A stretch of DNA of 64,000 nucleotides from Bradyrhizobium sp. ORS 285 (lineage in GTDB: Bacteria > Pseudomonadota > Alphaproteobacteria > Rhizobiales > Xanthobacteraceae): NCBI RefSeq assembly GCF_900176205.1, contig NZ_LT859959.1, positions 2,625,001 to 2,689,000 of the forward strand, in the 5' to 3' direction. Numbering within the stretch: the stretch's first letter is position 1; each line of letters starts with the position of its first letter. The notes beneath the pieces were generated by a model that saw only the letters and a list, made by a program, of their open reading frames with translations, did no database searches and was not told where the DNA came from. A program made the position numbers and the translations under genes. Positions 17,951 through 27,332 of the stretch are shown here, piece by piece.

Positions 17951-18730
17951 TCAGTAGCCGAACTGCTCGCTCAGAATGCGCTCTTCCAGGCTGTGGCCGG
18001 CGTCGAACAGCATCCGCATCGAGATCGTCTTGTCGGAGAGCACCTCGACGCGCTGGACGTTGCGGACCTCGTCATGATCGGCGACCGCCGCGACCGGCCG
18101 CTTGTCGCCTTCGAGCACCTCGATGATGACATAGGCCGTGTTGGGGAGCAGGGCACCGCGCCAGCGCCGCGGGCGGAACGCGCTGATCGGCGTCAGCGCC
18201 AAGAGCGCTGCGTTGATCGGCAGGATCGGGCCCTGCACCGAGAGATTATAGGCGGTCGATCCCGCTGGAGTCGCGACCAGCACACCGTCGGCGATCAACT
18301 CCGGCATGCGCTCGCGCTCGTCGATCAGGATGCGCAGCCGCGCGGTCTGCGCGGTCTGGCGGAACAGATAGACCTCGTTGATGGCATGATGGATGTGCAC
18401 CACGCCGTGGGTATCGGTCGCACGCATCAGCAGCGGATGGATCACCGATTCCTGCGCCGCCTCGAGCCGGCCATGCAGGTCGATGGTCGAGAACTCGTTC
18501 ATCAGGAAGCCGACCGTGCCGCGATGCATGCCGTAGATCGGCTTGCCCGAGCGCATGTGGTCGTGCAGCGTCTGCAGCATCAGACCGTCGCCGCCGAGCG
18601 CAACAACGACATCGGCCAGATCGGGATCGGAATTGCCATAGAGCGCGGAGAGCTGCGCCAACGCGGCCTGTGCCTCGGCACTTGGACTCGCGACGACGGA
18701 GATCCGCTCATATCGCTTGGACGTGGTCAT
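17951..18730 (-). CDS. nadK: NAD kinase
   Basis: Phosphorylates NAD to NADP in the cytoplasm. The protein has 259 residues, typical of alphaproteobacterial NAD kinases. GGDG (residues 46-49) is the catalytic/nucleotide loop. NEVYLFR, the [18 protein letters not shown] region and the PI..FRPRRW segment are family hallmarks. ATG at 18730 was chosen, opening [10 protein letters not shown]; the ribosome-binding site is weak. Upstream codons to 18829 are non-conserved. Confidence 0.95.
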   Translation of the reverse strand: MTTSKRYERISVVASPSAEAQAALAQLSALYGNSDPDLADVVVALGGDGLMLQTLHDHMRSGKPIYGMHRGTVGFLMNEFSTIDLHGRLEAAQESVIHPLLMRATDTHGVVHIHHAINEVYLFRQTAQTARLRILIDERERMPELIADGVLVATPAGSTAYNLSVQGPILPINAALLALTPISAFRPRRWRGALLPNTAYVIIEVLEGDKRPVAAVADHDEVRNVQRVEVLSDKTISMRMLFDAGHSLEERILSEQFGY

Positions 18731-18933
18731 GCGTCGATCGGGCTCGCTGGTCGTTGGCCGGTTGAGGGCGCCGTGTCGTCTAGCCGACCTTGGCCGTGCT
18801 TGTCCATCGCGGCCGGTATGCGGGGCCAATGGGGCCGGTATGAGGGCCGATCCCGCCCGGAAAGGGGCGTCCGACGCAGCCTTGGCGAGGGATCATTGCC
18901 GCTGTCGCGGACGCTGGCAGTGTCATCGCCGCG

Positions 18934-21081
18934 TCATTTTTCCTGCAACGTGCGTACCGGATCCCAGGCCGTGGCATCGTTCGGCGTGGTTGCCGTGACG
19001 CGCGCGGCGAACAGGGCGCTCGGGCGGTCGTCATGGGCGCCGGCCGCAAAGCACTCCGCCGCCTGCGGCAGCTCGCCGGCGCGCCAGTGCGCAAGACCCG
19101 CGGCGTAGCCGGAGAGCAGGGCTTGTTCCTGCGGTGATAGCTCGCCGGCGCAACCATGCAGCTCGTAGATGGTCAGCGATTGCTCGCGGCCCTTGACGCG
19201 GATGGTGTCGAGCTCGCGCCAGGCGAACGCGTCGCCGGCGAGCGACCGGGTGCTCTCGGACGCGATGATCGTGGTGCCGTAGAACTTGTTGGCGCCTTCG
19301 AGTCGCGAGGCCACATTCACGGCATCGCTCATGACAGAGTAGTTGAAGCGCCGCTGCGAGCCGAAATTGCCGACCAGCGCGGCGCCGCTGTTGATGCCGA
19401 CGCGCTGCGCCACCTTGATGCCCTGGAATGCGGTCGAGGTGCGATTGAGCTCGTCGAGCTTCGCCTTGCAGTCAAGCGCCGCGCGGGCGGCGCTCTTGGC
19501 ATGATCGGGATCGTCGAGCGGGGCGCCGAACACGGCGACGACGGAATCGCCGATATATTTGTCGACATAGCCATCATGGGCCTCGATGACATCAGTCATC
19601 GCCGACAGATATTCGTTGGTGAGCGCCATCAATTGCTCCGGCGACATCTGCTCGGCGATGCGCGAAAAACCTTCGATGTCGGAGAAGAACACCGTGACCT
19701 CGCGGGTCTCGCCGCCGAGCTGCGGCAGCCGGCGCGAGGCCAGCATGCGGTCGATCTCGCGCGGCGCCAAATAGTAGGCAAAGCTCTTCTGCAGCAGCCT
19801 GCGGTCCTTGTCGGTGACCATGAAGCGATAGCCGGTGGTTGCCACGAGCGCGAGCACGCCGGCGGCCAGCGGCTCGCCGAGGGGCAACGCAAGGGCGCGG
19901 TTGAAGAGGGTGGTGGCCAGTCCAACGTAGAGAGCCGCGAGTAGCGCCAGGATGGCGCCGGCCACGATCGGTCTTAGCAGCCGGGCGAAAAGGGCGGCCA
20001 GCAGTGCCATGCCGGCCGCGATGGCAAAGATCGCGGGCCGGCTCAATTCCACGGCGGCCTCCTGCCTCACCAGATTGTTCACCGCCGTGGCATGGATGTA
20101 GACGCCGGCAATGGTGCTGCGGGCGAAGGTCTCGGCGACCCTGCGCTCGCCGAGCACGCAGCGCGGCCGCCGCGCGCCCTCGGCGCGGGTCGCGAAGCGC
20201 TTCGACGTCACCCGCCGATCCTCGATCCCGACGGTGCCGATCAGGACGACCTTGCCGGTGAACTCGCGGCGGAAATAGTCCTTGTCGCCTTTGAGCGCGC
20301 AGGCGCGCAAATCGGCGAAGGAATAGGTGGGAATGTCATCGGCTCCGCCGGCGAAATTCAAGGTCATCGTGCCCGGCACGCGCCCGGGAATGGCGTAGTC
20401 GCCGAGGGTGACGCGATCAGCAGCGATGATCGGCGCCGCGCCGGTCGCGCGCGCGGCCAGCTCCAGCGCCATGCTCGGAATGATCTTGCCGTCGGCGCTG
20501 AGCGACAGCGGATGACGGCGGACGACATCGTCGCTGTCGGTGTAGGTGTTGAGCGGCCTCAGATTCTGCTGCTGGCGCACGGCAATGCGCTGGCCCGGCG
20601 CCGGCAGGATCGGCGGCTCGCCGAAGATCTCACCCAGCACCACCTTGCCGCCTGTGGCAGCGGAAGCGAGCGCCCGCAGGAAGTCGCGATCGAAACCACG
20701 CGTCTTCTCGCCCAGCGTGGAATCGCCGAGCGGAATCTCGGACTGCTCGATCGAGGTCTGAAACACCATGTCGAAGCCGACCACCTTGGCGCCGCCGTCG
20801 AGCACGGCTGTCAGCACGCGGCCGATTTCGCCGGTCCAGGTCAGGAGCGGGGCGCCCTTGAAGGGCGGCGCCTGATAGCTCTCTTCATCGATCGCGATCA
20901 CCACCGCAGGACTCGTCGCAGCGTCATGGCGATTGCCGAACGCCTCGAAGCGCAGCCATGTCAATGCGTCCAGCGACAGCCCACGACCGCGCTCGAAGGC
21001 GGGCGAGAGCAACAGGCCCGCGCACGCCAATGCGATGGCGATGACGGCAAGCGCATCGCGCGTCCGGCGTCCGATCGCCAC
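18934..21081 (-). CDS. CHASE2-domain adenylate cyclase (class III)
   Basis: Membrane sensor cyclase of 715 residues. An N-terminal membrane segment is followed by an extracytoplasmic CHASE2 domain (about 30-330), three membrane helices (about 340-420) and a class III cyclase domain (about 455-640). Metal ligands are D468 in VFFSDIEGF and D512 in YIGDSVV. The purine-selecting Lys (DKYIGD) and Asp (VMSDAVN) are those of ATP-specific enzymes, and the Asn and Arg of NVASR are present. It should therefore make cAMP in response to a periplasmic signal. It starts 18 bases after the stop of the secreted protein gene upstream, forming an operon with it. Confidence 0.93.
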   Translation of the reverse strand: MAIGRRTRDALAVIAIALACAGLLLSPAFERGRGLSLDALTWLRFEAFGNRHDAATSPAVVIAIDEESYQAPPFKGAPLLTWTGEIGRVLTAVLDGGAKVVGFDMVFQTSIEQSEIPLGDSTLGEKTRGFDRDFLRALASAATGGKVVLGEIFGEPPILPAPGQRIAVRQQQNLRPLNTYTDSDDVVRRHPLSLSADGKIIPSMALELAARATGAAPIIAADRVTLGDYAIPGRVPGTMTLNFAGGADDIPTYSFADLRACALKGDKDYFRREFTGKVVLIGTVGIEDRRVTSKRFATRAEGARRPRCVLGERRVAETFARSTIAGVYIHATAVNNLVRQEAAVELSRPAIFAIAAGMALLAALFARLLRPIVAGAILALLAALYVGLATTLFNRALALPLGEPLAAGVLALVATTGYRFMVTDKDRRLLQKSFAYYLAPREIDRMLASRRLPQLGGETREVTVFFSDIEGFSRIAEQMSPEQLMALTNEYLSAMTDVIEAHDGYVDKYIGDSVVAVFGAPLDDPDHAKSAARAALDCKAKLDELNRTSTAFQGIKVAQRVGINSGAALVGNFGSQRRFNYSVMSDAVNVASRLEGANKFYGTTIIASESTRSLAGDAFAWRELDTIRVKGREQSLTIYELHGCAGELSPQEQALLSGYAAGLAHWRAGELPQAAECFAAGAHDDRPSALFAARVTATTPNDATAWDPVRTLQEK

Positions 21082-21099
21082 CGATGACCGCTTTCAGCT

Positions 21100-21762
21100 T
21101 CAGTTGAGCCGGATCAGCCGCCCGACCGCGGGGCCAGGACCCGCTTTGGCCTGCGCGTCGACCTTGAAGACGATACGAGCGGGGCCGAAGCTCGCGACAT
21201 AGGTGCCGCCCGGCGTCAGCGGATGGCTGGTCCCGGCGAAATCGTAGAAGCGTCCCTTGTACTGCCGGCCGGAGAGCTCGACCTCCTGGCGATCACCCGG
21301 CTGGTCGAGCCGCTCGACGACCAGGGTGCCACGCCCCTTTGCTTCGAAGATCGGCGAGGCGCCATAGATCACCGCCTGCGCGATCGGTGCGCTGTCCGGC
21401 CCGACGCTGCGCACGATGGTCGCCGCGACCTCGCTGGTCTCGCGCGTCGTCGCCTGCGCGTGGCTGGCGTCGCAATTGACGATGTCGCTCTTGAGAGCGG
21501 CGCCCTCGACCTTGCTTTCGGACGGGCCCACGGTGACGCTGCCGGTCCCGTTGACCGTCTCGCGACGGCAGGATTTAAGGTAGCTCATGACCACGGCGCC
21601 GTCGGGACCGAGCTTGATCACCTGGCCGGGCGCGACATAGTCCATCAGCTCGGCGCCGGACACCTCGCCCTGCACGTCCTCCACCAGCGCGGCCGGCGGT
21701 CCGGCAAAGGCCGGTGCGGCGAGCCCGGTCAGGGCTGCGACGATGAACGTCGGGTATTTCAT
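21100..21762 (-). CDS. secreted protein paired with CHASE2 cyclase (FecR-like features)
   Basis: A 220-residue periplasmic protein. The start MKYPTFIVAALTGLAAPAFA is preceded by ACGGAG and gives a clean signal peptide. The beginning of the mature chain (ALVEDVQGEVSGAELMDYVAPGQVIKLGPDGAVVMSYL) resembles FecR-type beta domains that sit beside regulatory proteins. Three cysteines are not in an obvious pair. It lies just upstream of the CHASE2 cyclase in the same transcript, so it may modulate or feed the sensor domain. Family assignment is tentative. Confidence 0.7.
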   Translation of the reverse strand: MKYPTFIVAALTGLAAPAFAGPPAALVEDVQGEVSGAELMDYVAPGQVIKLGPDGAVVMSYLKSCRRETVNGTGSVTVGPSESKVEGAALKSDIVNCDASHAQATTRETSEVAATIVRSVGPDSAPIAQAVIYGASPIFEAKGRGTLVVERLDQPGDRQEVELSGRQYKGRFYDFAGTSHPLTPGGTYVASFGPARIVFKVDAQAKAGPGPAVGRLIRLN

Positions 21763-21979
21763 GATGAACTCCGTGATCGCAACCGGCGGCGCGCCTTTGT
21801 CCCATGGGTGGGACGCTGGACGGGATCGAGAGGTTCGAGCCCATAACACAAGTCGGCCGAACAGGCACCGGGTGCGGTGTGACCTGGATCACGGAAGAGT
21901 TGGTTGAGGTTGGTCCCCAGGCGCGGTTCATGCGTTTGAAGACGGCGGGTGTACCGGTACGGGTCGAGGGAGTGAGTTG

Positions 21980-23557
21980 ATGGCAGGTTTCACGTCGTCC
22001 ATCGGACGGTCCGGTCTGGTGGCCTCGGTCTTGGCCCTGACGGCGCTGATCGCCGGACCGGCGCTGCACGCCCAGGACGCCCCGCCCGCGGCGCAGGAGC
22101 ATGCCGCACCGAGCGGAGCCCGCACCGGCTCAGCGGGCAACCGCGCCGCGACCCCGCCGGGCTCGGCCTCGGCGGCCGACCAGCACAAGCTGCCGGCCGA
22201 CTCCACCACCACGCAGACGCTCAAATTGCCTGGGCGGACGCTGTCGTTCACGGCGACTGCCGGCTCGATCCGCCTGTTCGATGACAAGGGCGAGCCGCAG
22301 GCCGATATCGCCTATACGTCTTATCAGCTCGACGGCACCGATCGCGCCAGCCGCCCCGTGACGTTCTTCTTCAACGGCGGCCCCGGTGCCTCCTCCGCCT
22401 ATCTGCAGCTCGGCAATGCCGGGCCGTGGCGGATTGGAATCGACGCAGCCAGCGTCACGCCGTCGTCCAAGCCGGACCTGCTGCCGAATGCCGACACCTG
22501 GCTCGACTTCACCGATCTCGTCTTCATCGATCCCGTCGGCACCGGCTACAGCCGTTTTGTTGCCACGGGCGAAGACGTCCGCAAGCGGTTCTTCTCGGTC
22601 GACGGCGACGTGCGCTCGCTGTCGCTCGTGGTTCGCCGCTGGCTGGAGAAGAACGACCGGCTGGCCTCGCCGAAATTCGTCACCGCCGAAAGCTATGGCG
22701 GCATCCGCGGTCCGAAGATCGTGCAAAACCTGCAGCAGGACCAGGGTGTCGGCGTCAGCGGACTGATCCTGGTCTCGCCGCTGATGGACTTCCGCGACTA
22801 TTCAGGCTCCAGCCTGTTGCAATATGTCGCGAGCCTGCCAAGCTTTGCGGCCGTGGCCAAGCAGATGAAGGGCCCGGTGACGCGCGCCGATCTCGCTGAT
22901 GTCGAGCGTTATGCGAGCGGGGACTTCCTGCTCGATCTCGTCAAGGGCGAGGCGGACCTCGAGGCGACGAACCGGCTCGCCGACAAGGTCGCGAGCCTGA
23001 CCGGGATCGACGAGACGGTCAGCCGCAGGCTCGCGGGCCGTTTCGACGTCTCGGAGTTTCGCCGCGAGTTCGACCGCAAGAACGGCCGCGTCACCGGCCG
23101 CTATGACGGCTCGGTGCTGGGCATCGACCCGTATCCGGATTCGAGCCACTCGCGCAGCTCCGATCCCTCCGGTGACGTGCTCACGGCGCCCCTGACCAGC
23201 GCGGCGGTCGAGCTGACGACGCGCAAGCTGAACTGGCGTCCCGACGGCTCCTACGAGCTGCTCAGCGGCGCGGTCAACCGCTCCTGGGATTTCGGCCGCG
23301 GCATCAGCCCGCCGGAGTCCACCGGCGAGCTGCGGCAGATTCTCGCGCTCGATCCCAAGCTCAAGCTCCTGGTCGGCCATGGCCTGTTCGATCTCGCCAC
23401 GCCGTATTACGGCTCGAAGATCCTGCTCGACCAGCTGCCGGCCTTCGCGCGCCCGCCGCGGGTCAAGCTCGTGGTCTATCCCGGCGGCCACATGTTCTAT
23501 TCGCGCGACGATGCGCGGAAGGCGTTCCGGGGTGAGCTTGAAGCATTGATGAAGTAG
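21980..23557 (+). CDS. S10 serine carboxypeptidase
   Basis: Secreted serine carboxypeptidase of 525 residues. Signal peptide is followed by an Ala/Pro-rich linker, then the family signature FFFNGGPGASSAYLQLG. The catalytic triad is visible as S238 (AESYGG), D471 (HGLFDLATPY) and H504 (PGGHMFY). It removes C-terminal amino acids from peptides in the periplasm or outside. ATG at 21980 follows GAGGGAGTG; a TTG directly before it is less likely. A REP-like hairpin separates it from the convergent beta-lactamase-fold gene. Confidence 0.92.
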   Translation: MAGFTSSIGRSGLVASVLALTALIAGPALHAQDAPPAAQEHAAPSGARTGSAGNRAATPPGSASAADQHKLPADSTTTQTLKLPGRTLSFTATAGSIRLFDDKGEPQADIAYTSYQLDGTDRASRPVTFFFNGGPGASSAYLQLGNAGPWRIGIDAASVTPSSKPDLLPNADTWLDFTDLVFIDPVGTGYSRFVATGEDVRKRFFSVDGDVRSLSLVVRRWLEKNDRLASPKFVTAESYGGIRGPKIVQNLQQDQGVGVSGLILVSPLMDFRDYSGSSLLQYVASLPSFAAVAKQMKGPVTRADLADVERYASGDFLLDLVKGEADLEATNRLADKVASLTGIDETVSRRLAGRFDVSEFRREFDRKNGRVTGRYDGSVLGIDPYPDSSHSRSSDPSGDVLTAPLTSAAVELTTRKLNWRPDGSYELLSGAVNRSWDFGRGISPPESTGELRQILALDPKLKLLVGHGLFDLATPYYGSKILLDQLPAFARPPRVKLVVYPGGHMFYSRDDARKAFRGELEALMK

Positions 23558-23598
23558 GGCGAGCGAGACTCTGTTCATGTGAGCCCCAGTGCTCACCA

Positions 23599-23673
23599 CG
23601 TCATTGCGAGCGAAGCGAAGCAATCCAGAGTCCTCGCGCCGCCCTGGATTGCTTCGCTACGCTCGCAATGACG
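23599..23673. repeat. REP-like palindromic element
   Basis: Two 30-base arms (23599-23628 and 23644-23673) match as inverted repeats at 29 of 30 positions around a 15-base loop. The core CATTGCGAGCGAAGCGAAG is, from memory, a dispersed intergenic repeat in Bradyrhizobium genomes. It lies between two convergent genes, where such elements commonly sit, and may also stop transcription from both sides. Confidence 0.75.
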
Positions 23674-23695
23674 GTGCTGGTGGCGCGATCTCGGA

Positions 23696-25084
23696 CTAAC
23701 TCTCCTTCTTCCGCCGGCCCTTCGGATATCTCCGCTCCATTTCCGCCTTCAACACGCGTTCCGGCCGCAGGCGCGCGCCGCCGAGCCAGACTTCGCTGAC
23801 GCCGGACTTCGAGCGCACGCGCCGGACGGGCTCGCCATGGCTGGAATAACCGGCGGCGTGTGCGATCCGGCCTTCATCGCGCCCCGTCACCTCGATGCGT
23901 GGCGCATCGAGGAACGGGTTGAGGAAGGACGGATTGGCCACCATCACCTGCTCGCCGAAGGGGACGAGGTCGAAGGCGCTCCACAGCGTCCACCAGCGCC
24001 CGCTCCAGTCGCGTGTCTTGCGCGACGGCGCGCCATGGGTGGCGAAGGCTTGCAGGATGAACTTGACGCCGTTGGCCCAACCCGGGGCCCAGCCGTCGAT
24101 GGCGTTGGTCAGCACGGTGATCGCGATCTCACGCGACGGGATGACCGAGGTGCGCGAGATGTAGCCCTGGAAGCCGCCGCCATGGCCGAACCAGTCGAAG
24201 CCTGCGGTGGTGCCGCTCATCAACGCCAAGCCGTAATAGGCTTCCTCGACGTCCTGCGGCACGCGCCATTGCCGCCGGACCATCTCGCGGCGGCTCGCGA
24301 CTGAGAGCAGGCTCTTTTTCGCGTTGGGTGCGAGCTGGGCGAAGAAGCGCGCGGTATCCGCCGCGGTCGCAACGACGCCTGCGGCGGCCATGATGGCCTG
24401 GGTCGGATTGTCGCCGGGAATCACCGCGCGGCGTCCCAGTGGCACGATGCGGGAATGGCCGCGCGCGAACGGCACGGTCTTGGCCAGCAGCGTCATGTCG
24501 GGCGCACTCTCGCGCAGGCCCAGCGGGGTCATGATCTCGCGCTGAAGCCAGCTGGGGTAGGGCTCGCCGGTGATCTGTTCGATGACGAGGCCGAGCAGGC
24601 CGTAGCCGTGGTTGGAGTATTTGAAGCGGCTGTTCGGCTCGATCGCCGGCGGCAGCTTCAGCTCGGCCAGCAGCTCGTTCCAGTCGAGGTAGGGGCGGCC
24701 GTCGGTGAACTGGCCGGAATCCTTGCCGTCGCGGACGAGGCCTGCGGTATGAGAGAGCAATTGGCCGAGCGTGGCGGTGGCGACCTCCGGATGCAGGTCC
24801 TTGACGTAGTCGCCGACGGGGTCATCGAGCTTCAGCCGCTTCTGCTCGCGCAGCCGCATGATTCCGGCGGCCGTGAACGCCTTGGTGTGAGAGGCGATGC
24901 GGAAGCGATGCCTTGGCGTCAGCTTCTCGCCGCTGTCGAGATTGGCATGCCCGAACGCGGCTTCGAGCACGGCCTCGCCGCGATGGGCGATCGCGATGAT
25001 GCAGCCGGGCTGTCCGGAGACCTCGACCTGATACGCCAGCCAATCCTTGATGTAACCGAGTGCCGCGCCAAGCCAGGGCTCCAC
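23696..25084 (-). CDS. serine hydrolase, beta-lactamase/PBP4* fold
   Basis: About 462 residues. SxxK motif is SHTK (S65, K68), the second motif is YSNHG, and HGGG serves as the third. These define class C beta-lactamase-like hydrolases, a group that includes esterases and D-aminopeptidases. No signal peptide is evident, so it is probably cytoplasmic and not a true beta-lactamase. The start is GTG at 25084, seven bases after AGGAGA; a TTG at 25090 is too close to that site. The C-terminal 100 residues form an additional domain. Confidence 0.85.
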   Translation of the reverse strand: MEPWLGAALGYIKDWLAYQVEVSGQPGCIIAIAHRGEAVLEAAFGHANLDSGEKLTPRHRFRIASHTKAFTAAGIMRLREQKRLKLDDPVGDYVKDLHPEVATATLGQLLSHTAGLVRDGKDSGQFTDGRPYLDWNELLAELKLPPAIEPNSRFKYSNHGYGLLGLVIEQITGEPYPSWLQREIMTPLGLRESAPDMTLLAKTVPFARGHSRIVPLGRRAVIPGDNPTQAIMAAAGVVATAADTARFFAQLAPNAKKSLLSVASRREMVRRQWRVPQDVEEAYYGLALMSGTTAGFDWFGHGGGFQGYISRTSVIPSREIAITVLTNAIDGWAPGWANGVKFILQAFATHGAPSRKTRDWSGRWWTLWSAFDLVPFGEQVMVANPSFLNPFLDAPRIEVTGRDEGRIAHAAGYSSHGEPVRRVRSKSGVSEVWLGGARLRPERVLKAEMERRYPKGRRKKES

Positions 25085-25164
25085 GAGCAATCTCCTGTTT
25101 CAAATCGCGCAATAAAAATGCTGCCGGCCATCCTTAGCGGACAAACCGCGACCGACAAACAGAA

Positions 25165-25192
25165 ATGGCGCAGCCCTTTCGGGCTGCGCCAT
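25165..25192 (-). terminator. rho-independent terminator of TPR gene
   Basis: Perfect 12-base stem (ATGGCGCAGCCC / GGGCTGCGCCAT) with a 4-base loop. On the minus strand it is followed by TTTCTGTTTG and sits 33 bases after the stop of the TPR gene. Confidence 0.8.
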
Positions 25193-25224
25193 CGATCTCA
25201 AGATCGGACGTGTCCGATCGCGCC

Positions 25225-25761
25225 TCAGTAGACGAGGCCGGTGCCCGGCTGCTTCTCGAGCGCGTCGGCCAGCGAGCGATATTCGGCGCTGTTGGTGCCG
25301 GCGAGCTGCGCCACCTTGTCGAGGTGGTACTTGGCCTGCTCGCGGTTGCCCTGTTCGAGCTGCCACAGGCCGTAATACTGCCAGGTGCGGACGTGGTTCG
25401 GATCATCCGCCAGGGCCTGCTCGTAGTACTGCTTGGAGGCTTGGTAGTTGCCGAGCTTGCGGTAGGAGTAGCCGATCAGGTTGGCGACGTCGGCGACGTC
25501 CTCACGGTTCAGCGCCTTGAGCTGCTGGATCGCGGTGGTGTAGTCGCCGCGATCGTAGATCGAGGTGTAGGCCGTGCGATAGGCAGCGAGGAACTTCGGA
25601 TCGTCGATGCTCGAGCTCTTGTCCTTCTTCTTCTTGTCCGGCGGCGGCGAGGACGGAGTCTCGCTGCCCGCGGCATAAGCCTTCGACAGAAGCAGCGGCC
25701 CGGAGGCCACGGCCATCGCGCACAATGCCAGCGTGGCAATCCTGATCGCAGACTTTTTCAT
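25225..25761 (-). CDS. secreted tetratricopeptide-repeat protein
   Basis: A 178-residue periplasmic protein. The start MKKSAIRIATL is preceded by GGGAGA and yields a signal peptide cut after AYA. A Ser/Pro/Lys-rich linker is followed by about three TPR units (for example ANLIGYSYRKLGNYQASKQY and ALADDPNHVRTWQYYGLWQL). TPR proteins mediate protein contacts; the partner is unknown. A strong terminator follows. Confidence 0.85.
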   Translation of the reverse strand: MKKSAIRIATLALCAMAVASGPLLLSKAYAAGSETPSSPPPDKKKKDKSSSIDDPKFLAAYRTAYTSIYDRGDYTTAIQQLKALNREDVADVANLIGYSYRKLGNYQASKQYYEQALADDPNHVRTWQYYGLWQLEQGNREQAKYHLDKVAQLAGTNSAEYRSLADALEKQPGTGLVY

Positions 25762-26055
25762 TCGTATCTCCCGAGTTGTCGATCCAACAGGTGGTGACTG
25801 CATGCGGAGAAGAACTTCCGCAGCTGCGAAATATTCCCGGTCGTTTGCGCGGATTTTGCGCCGCGATCGGTGCATTATACTGGCCAGATGATGACAGGCT
25901 AGTCATCTCGATGACTATCCCTTCATGTCCATGAACTGAAAGCCGTGCTTTACTTCAGGGTGGGTTCAGTGCCCGTTCCCTATTGTCGTTTCCATGATCA
26001 CGAGCCCATCCGCATTGGATGGTGCCTTGCAGATCTTCACATCACGGAGACGACC

Positions 26056-26439
26056 ATGCTGAAGACCATGTCCGTTGCACTGCTCGCCGCGTCGATCCTG
26101 GCTGCGCCCGCCTTCGCTGCAGGCCCTGCAAAAACCGATGCTTCCGCGAAGTCGACCCAGACCACCGGCACGTCGACCGGTAAGACCGAGATCAACAAGA
26201 CCGACGCGAGCAAGACCGACGCGAAGGCCGGCACCGCGCAGACCGGTGACAAGACCAACGAGATGAAGTCGACGGTCGGCAAGGCCAAGGGCAAGCCGCA
26301 CGCCTCGCTGCTTCGGCACACCCATCGGCATACCGCGCATCTCCGCCATCACGACAAGGTGAAGGTCCAGCATGCGTCCGCCGCCGCCCACAAGAAGGTG
26401 AGCCTTAAGCGCGTGACGCCGGCGACCCGCCGCGGCTGA
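26056..26439 (+). CDS. small secreted Lys/Thr- and His-rich protein
   Basis: A 127-residue predicted periplasmic protein. The start at MLKTMSVALLAAS follows ACGGAGACG and opens a signal peptide cut after AFA. The mature chain is low complexity: KTD-type repeats (TEINKTDASKTDAKAG), then a basic His cluster (LLRHTHRHTAHLRHHDK). The cluster could bind metal or polyanions. No family recognised. Confidence 0.65.
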   Translation: MLKTMSVALLAASILAAPAFAAGPAKTDASAKSTQTTGTSTGKTEINKTDASKTDAKAGTAQTGDKTNEMKSTVGKAKGKPHASLLRHTHRHTAHLRHHDKVKVQHASAAAHKKVSLKRVTPATRRG

Positions 26440-26592
26440 TCGGCTGAGGGCCATCATCCGACCGACGCTCGTATTGCCGCCGGCACGCTTCCCGCGTGAC
26501 CGGCGGCAGCGGTTTGACGACGCTGTGAGGCCGAGTGGATTTCCTGTTCGCGGGCTTTCGGCTAGAAGCTGACGAGGAGAGGTCTTGCAGAG

Positions 26593-27048
26593 TTGCGCGC
26601 GGTGGGGATGGGGAGAACGAGCTGGTGGCCGTCGGCCGCGCTGGCATTGCTGCTGGCGGGCTGCGCGAGCGGCGATCCCGCCGCGTTCATGAGCGAGGAC
26701 AATCGCGCCATATCCTATACCGGCGACCGTGGTGTCTCCGGCCAGCCGTTTCCGGCAAACTATCGCGCCGAGCTCCTGGCCTATCTCAGGACCTATCTGA
26801 ACAATCCGGTCGGAGTGCGCGAGGGCGTGCTGGCCGAGCCGGTGCAGCGGACGGTCGGCGGTCGCCTGCGCTATGTCAGCTGCCTCCGCTATGCGGCGCG
26901 CGAGTCCGACGGCAGCTACCGCCCGGCCAAGGAGCGCGCGGCGATCTTTGTCGATGGGCGGTTTGACCGGCTGCTCGAGGAGGCCGGCGAGCTCTGTGCC
27001 GGATCGACCTATGCGGCCTTCCCCGAGCTGGCGGCCCTGACGCGCTAG
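26593..27048 (+). CDS. small lipoprotein
   Basis: About 151 residues with a clear lipobox (LLLAGC), so a membrane-anchored lipoprotein. The start is unclear: TTG at 26593 (GAGGAGAGG ten bases upstream), GTG at 26602 or ATG at 26608. The mature domain has two cysteines that could pair (YVSCLRYAAR and ELCAGS) and the segment NYRAELLAYLRTYLNNPVGVREG. No function assigned. Confidence 0.75.
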   Translation: MRAVGMGRTSWWPSAALALLLAGCASGDPAAFMSEDNRAISYTGDRGVSGQPFPANYRAELLAYLRTYLNNPVGVREGVLAEPVQRTVGGRLRYVSCLRYAARESDGSYRPAKERAAIFVDGRFDRLLEEAGELCAGSTYAAFPELAALTR

Positions 27049-27332
27049 CAAGGGCGTCAGCGGCAGATCTGCCACGTCGTCGCAGCGGCTTGCGGGCAGG
27101 GCGGCGCAATCACAATTTAAGGATAGGTTCAAACGCTTTGCCGCCTCGGTGCGACCAAATGTCGGGCGAGGCGTCAGCTTCACGAAATCTTCGGGAAGCC
27201 TATGGAACAAAAGGCCTTTGTTGCCCCCTGGTGACACGCGCTGGACAATCACAGCTGCGTCACCGCCACCGGGCAACCCAAATGCGGCCACGATGTTCGA
27301 TAGATGTCGCAAATGAATAACGGGGATGTCCC

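Noticed and set aside
23696..25084. True beta-lactamase (resistance gene)
   Set aside because: SxxK and YxN are present but there is no signal peptide and the C-terminal domain is unlike resistance enzymes; better called a general serine hydrolase.
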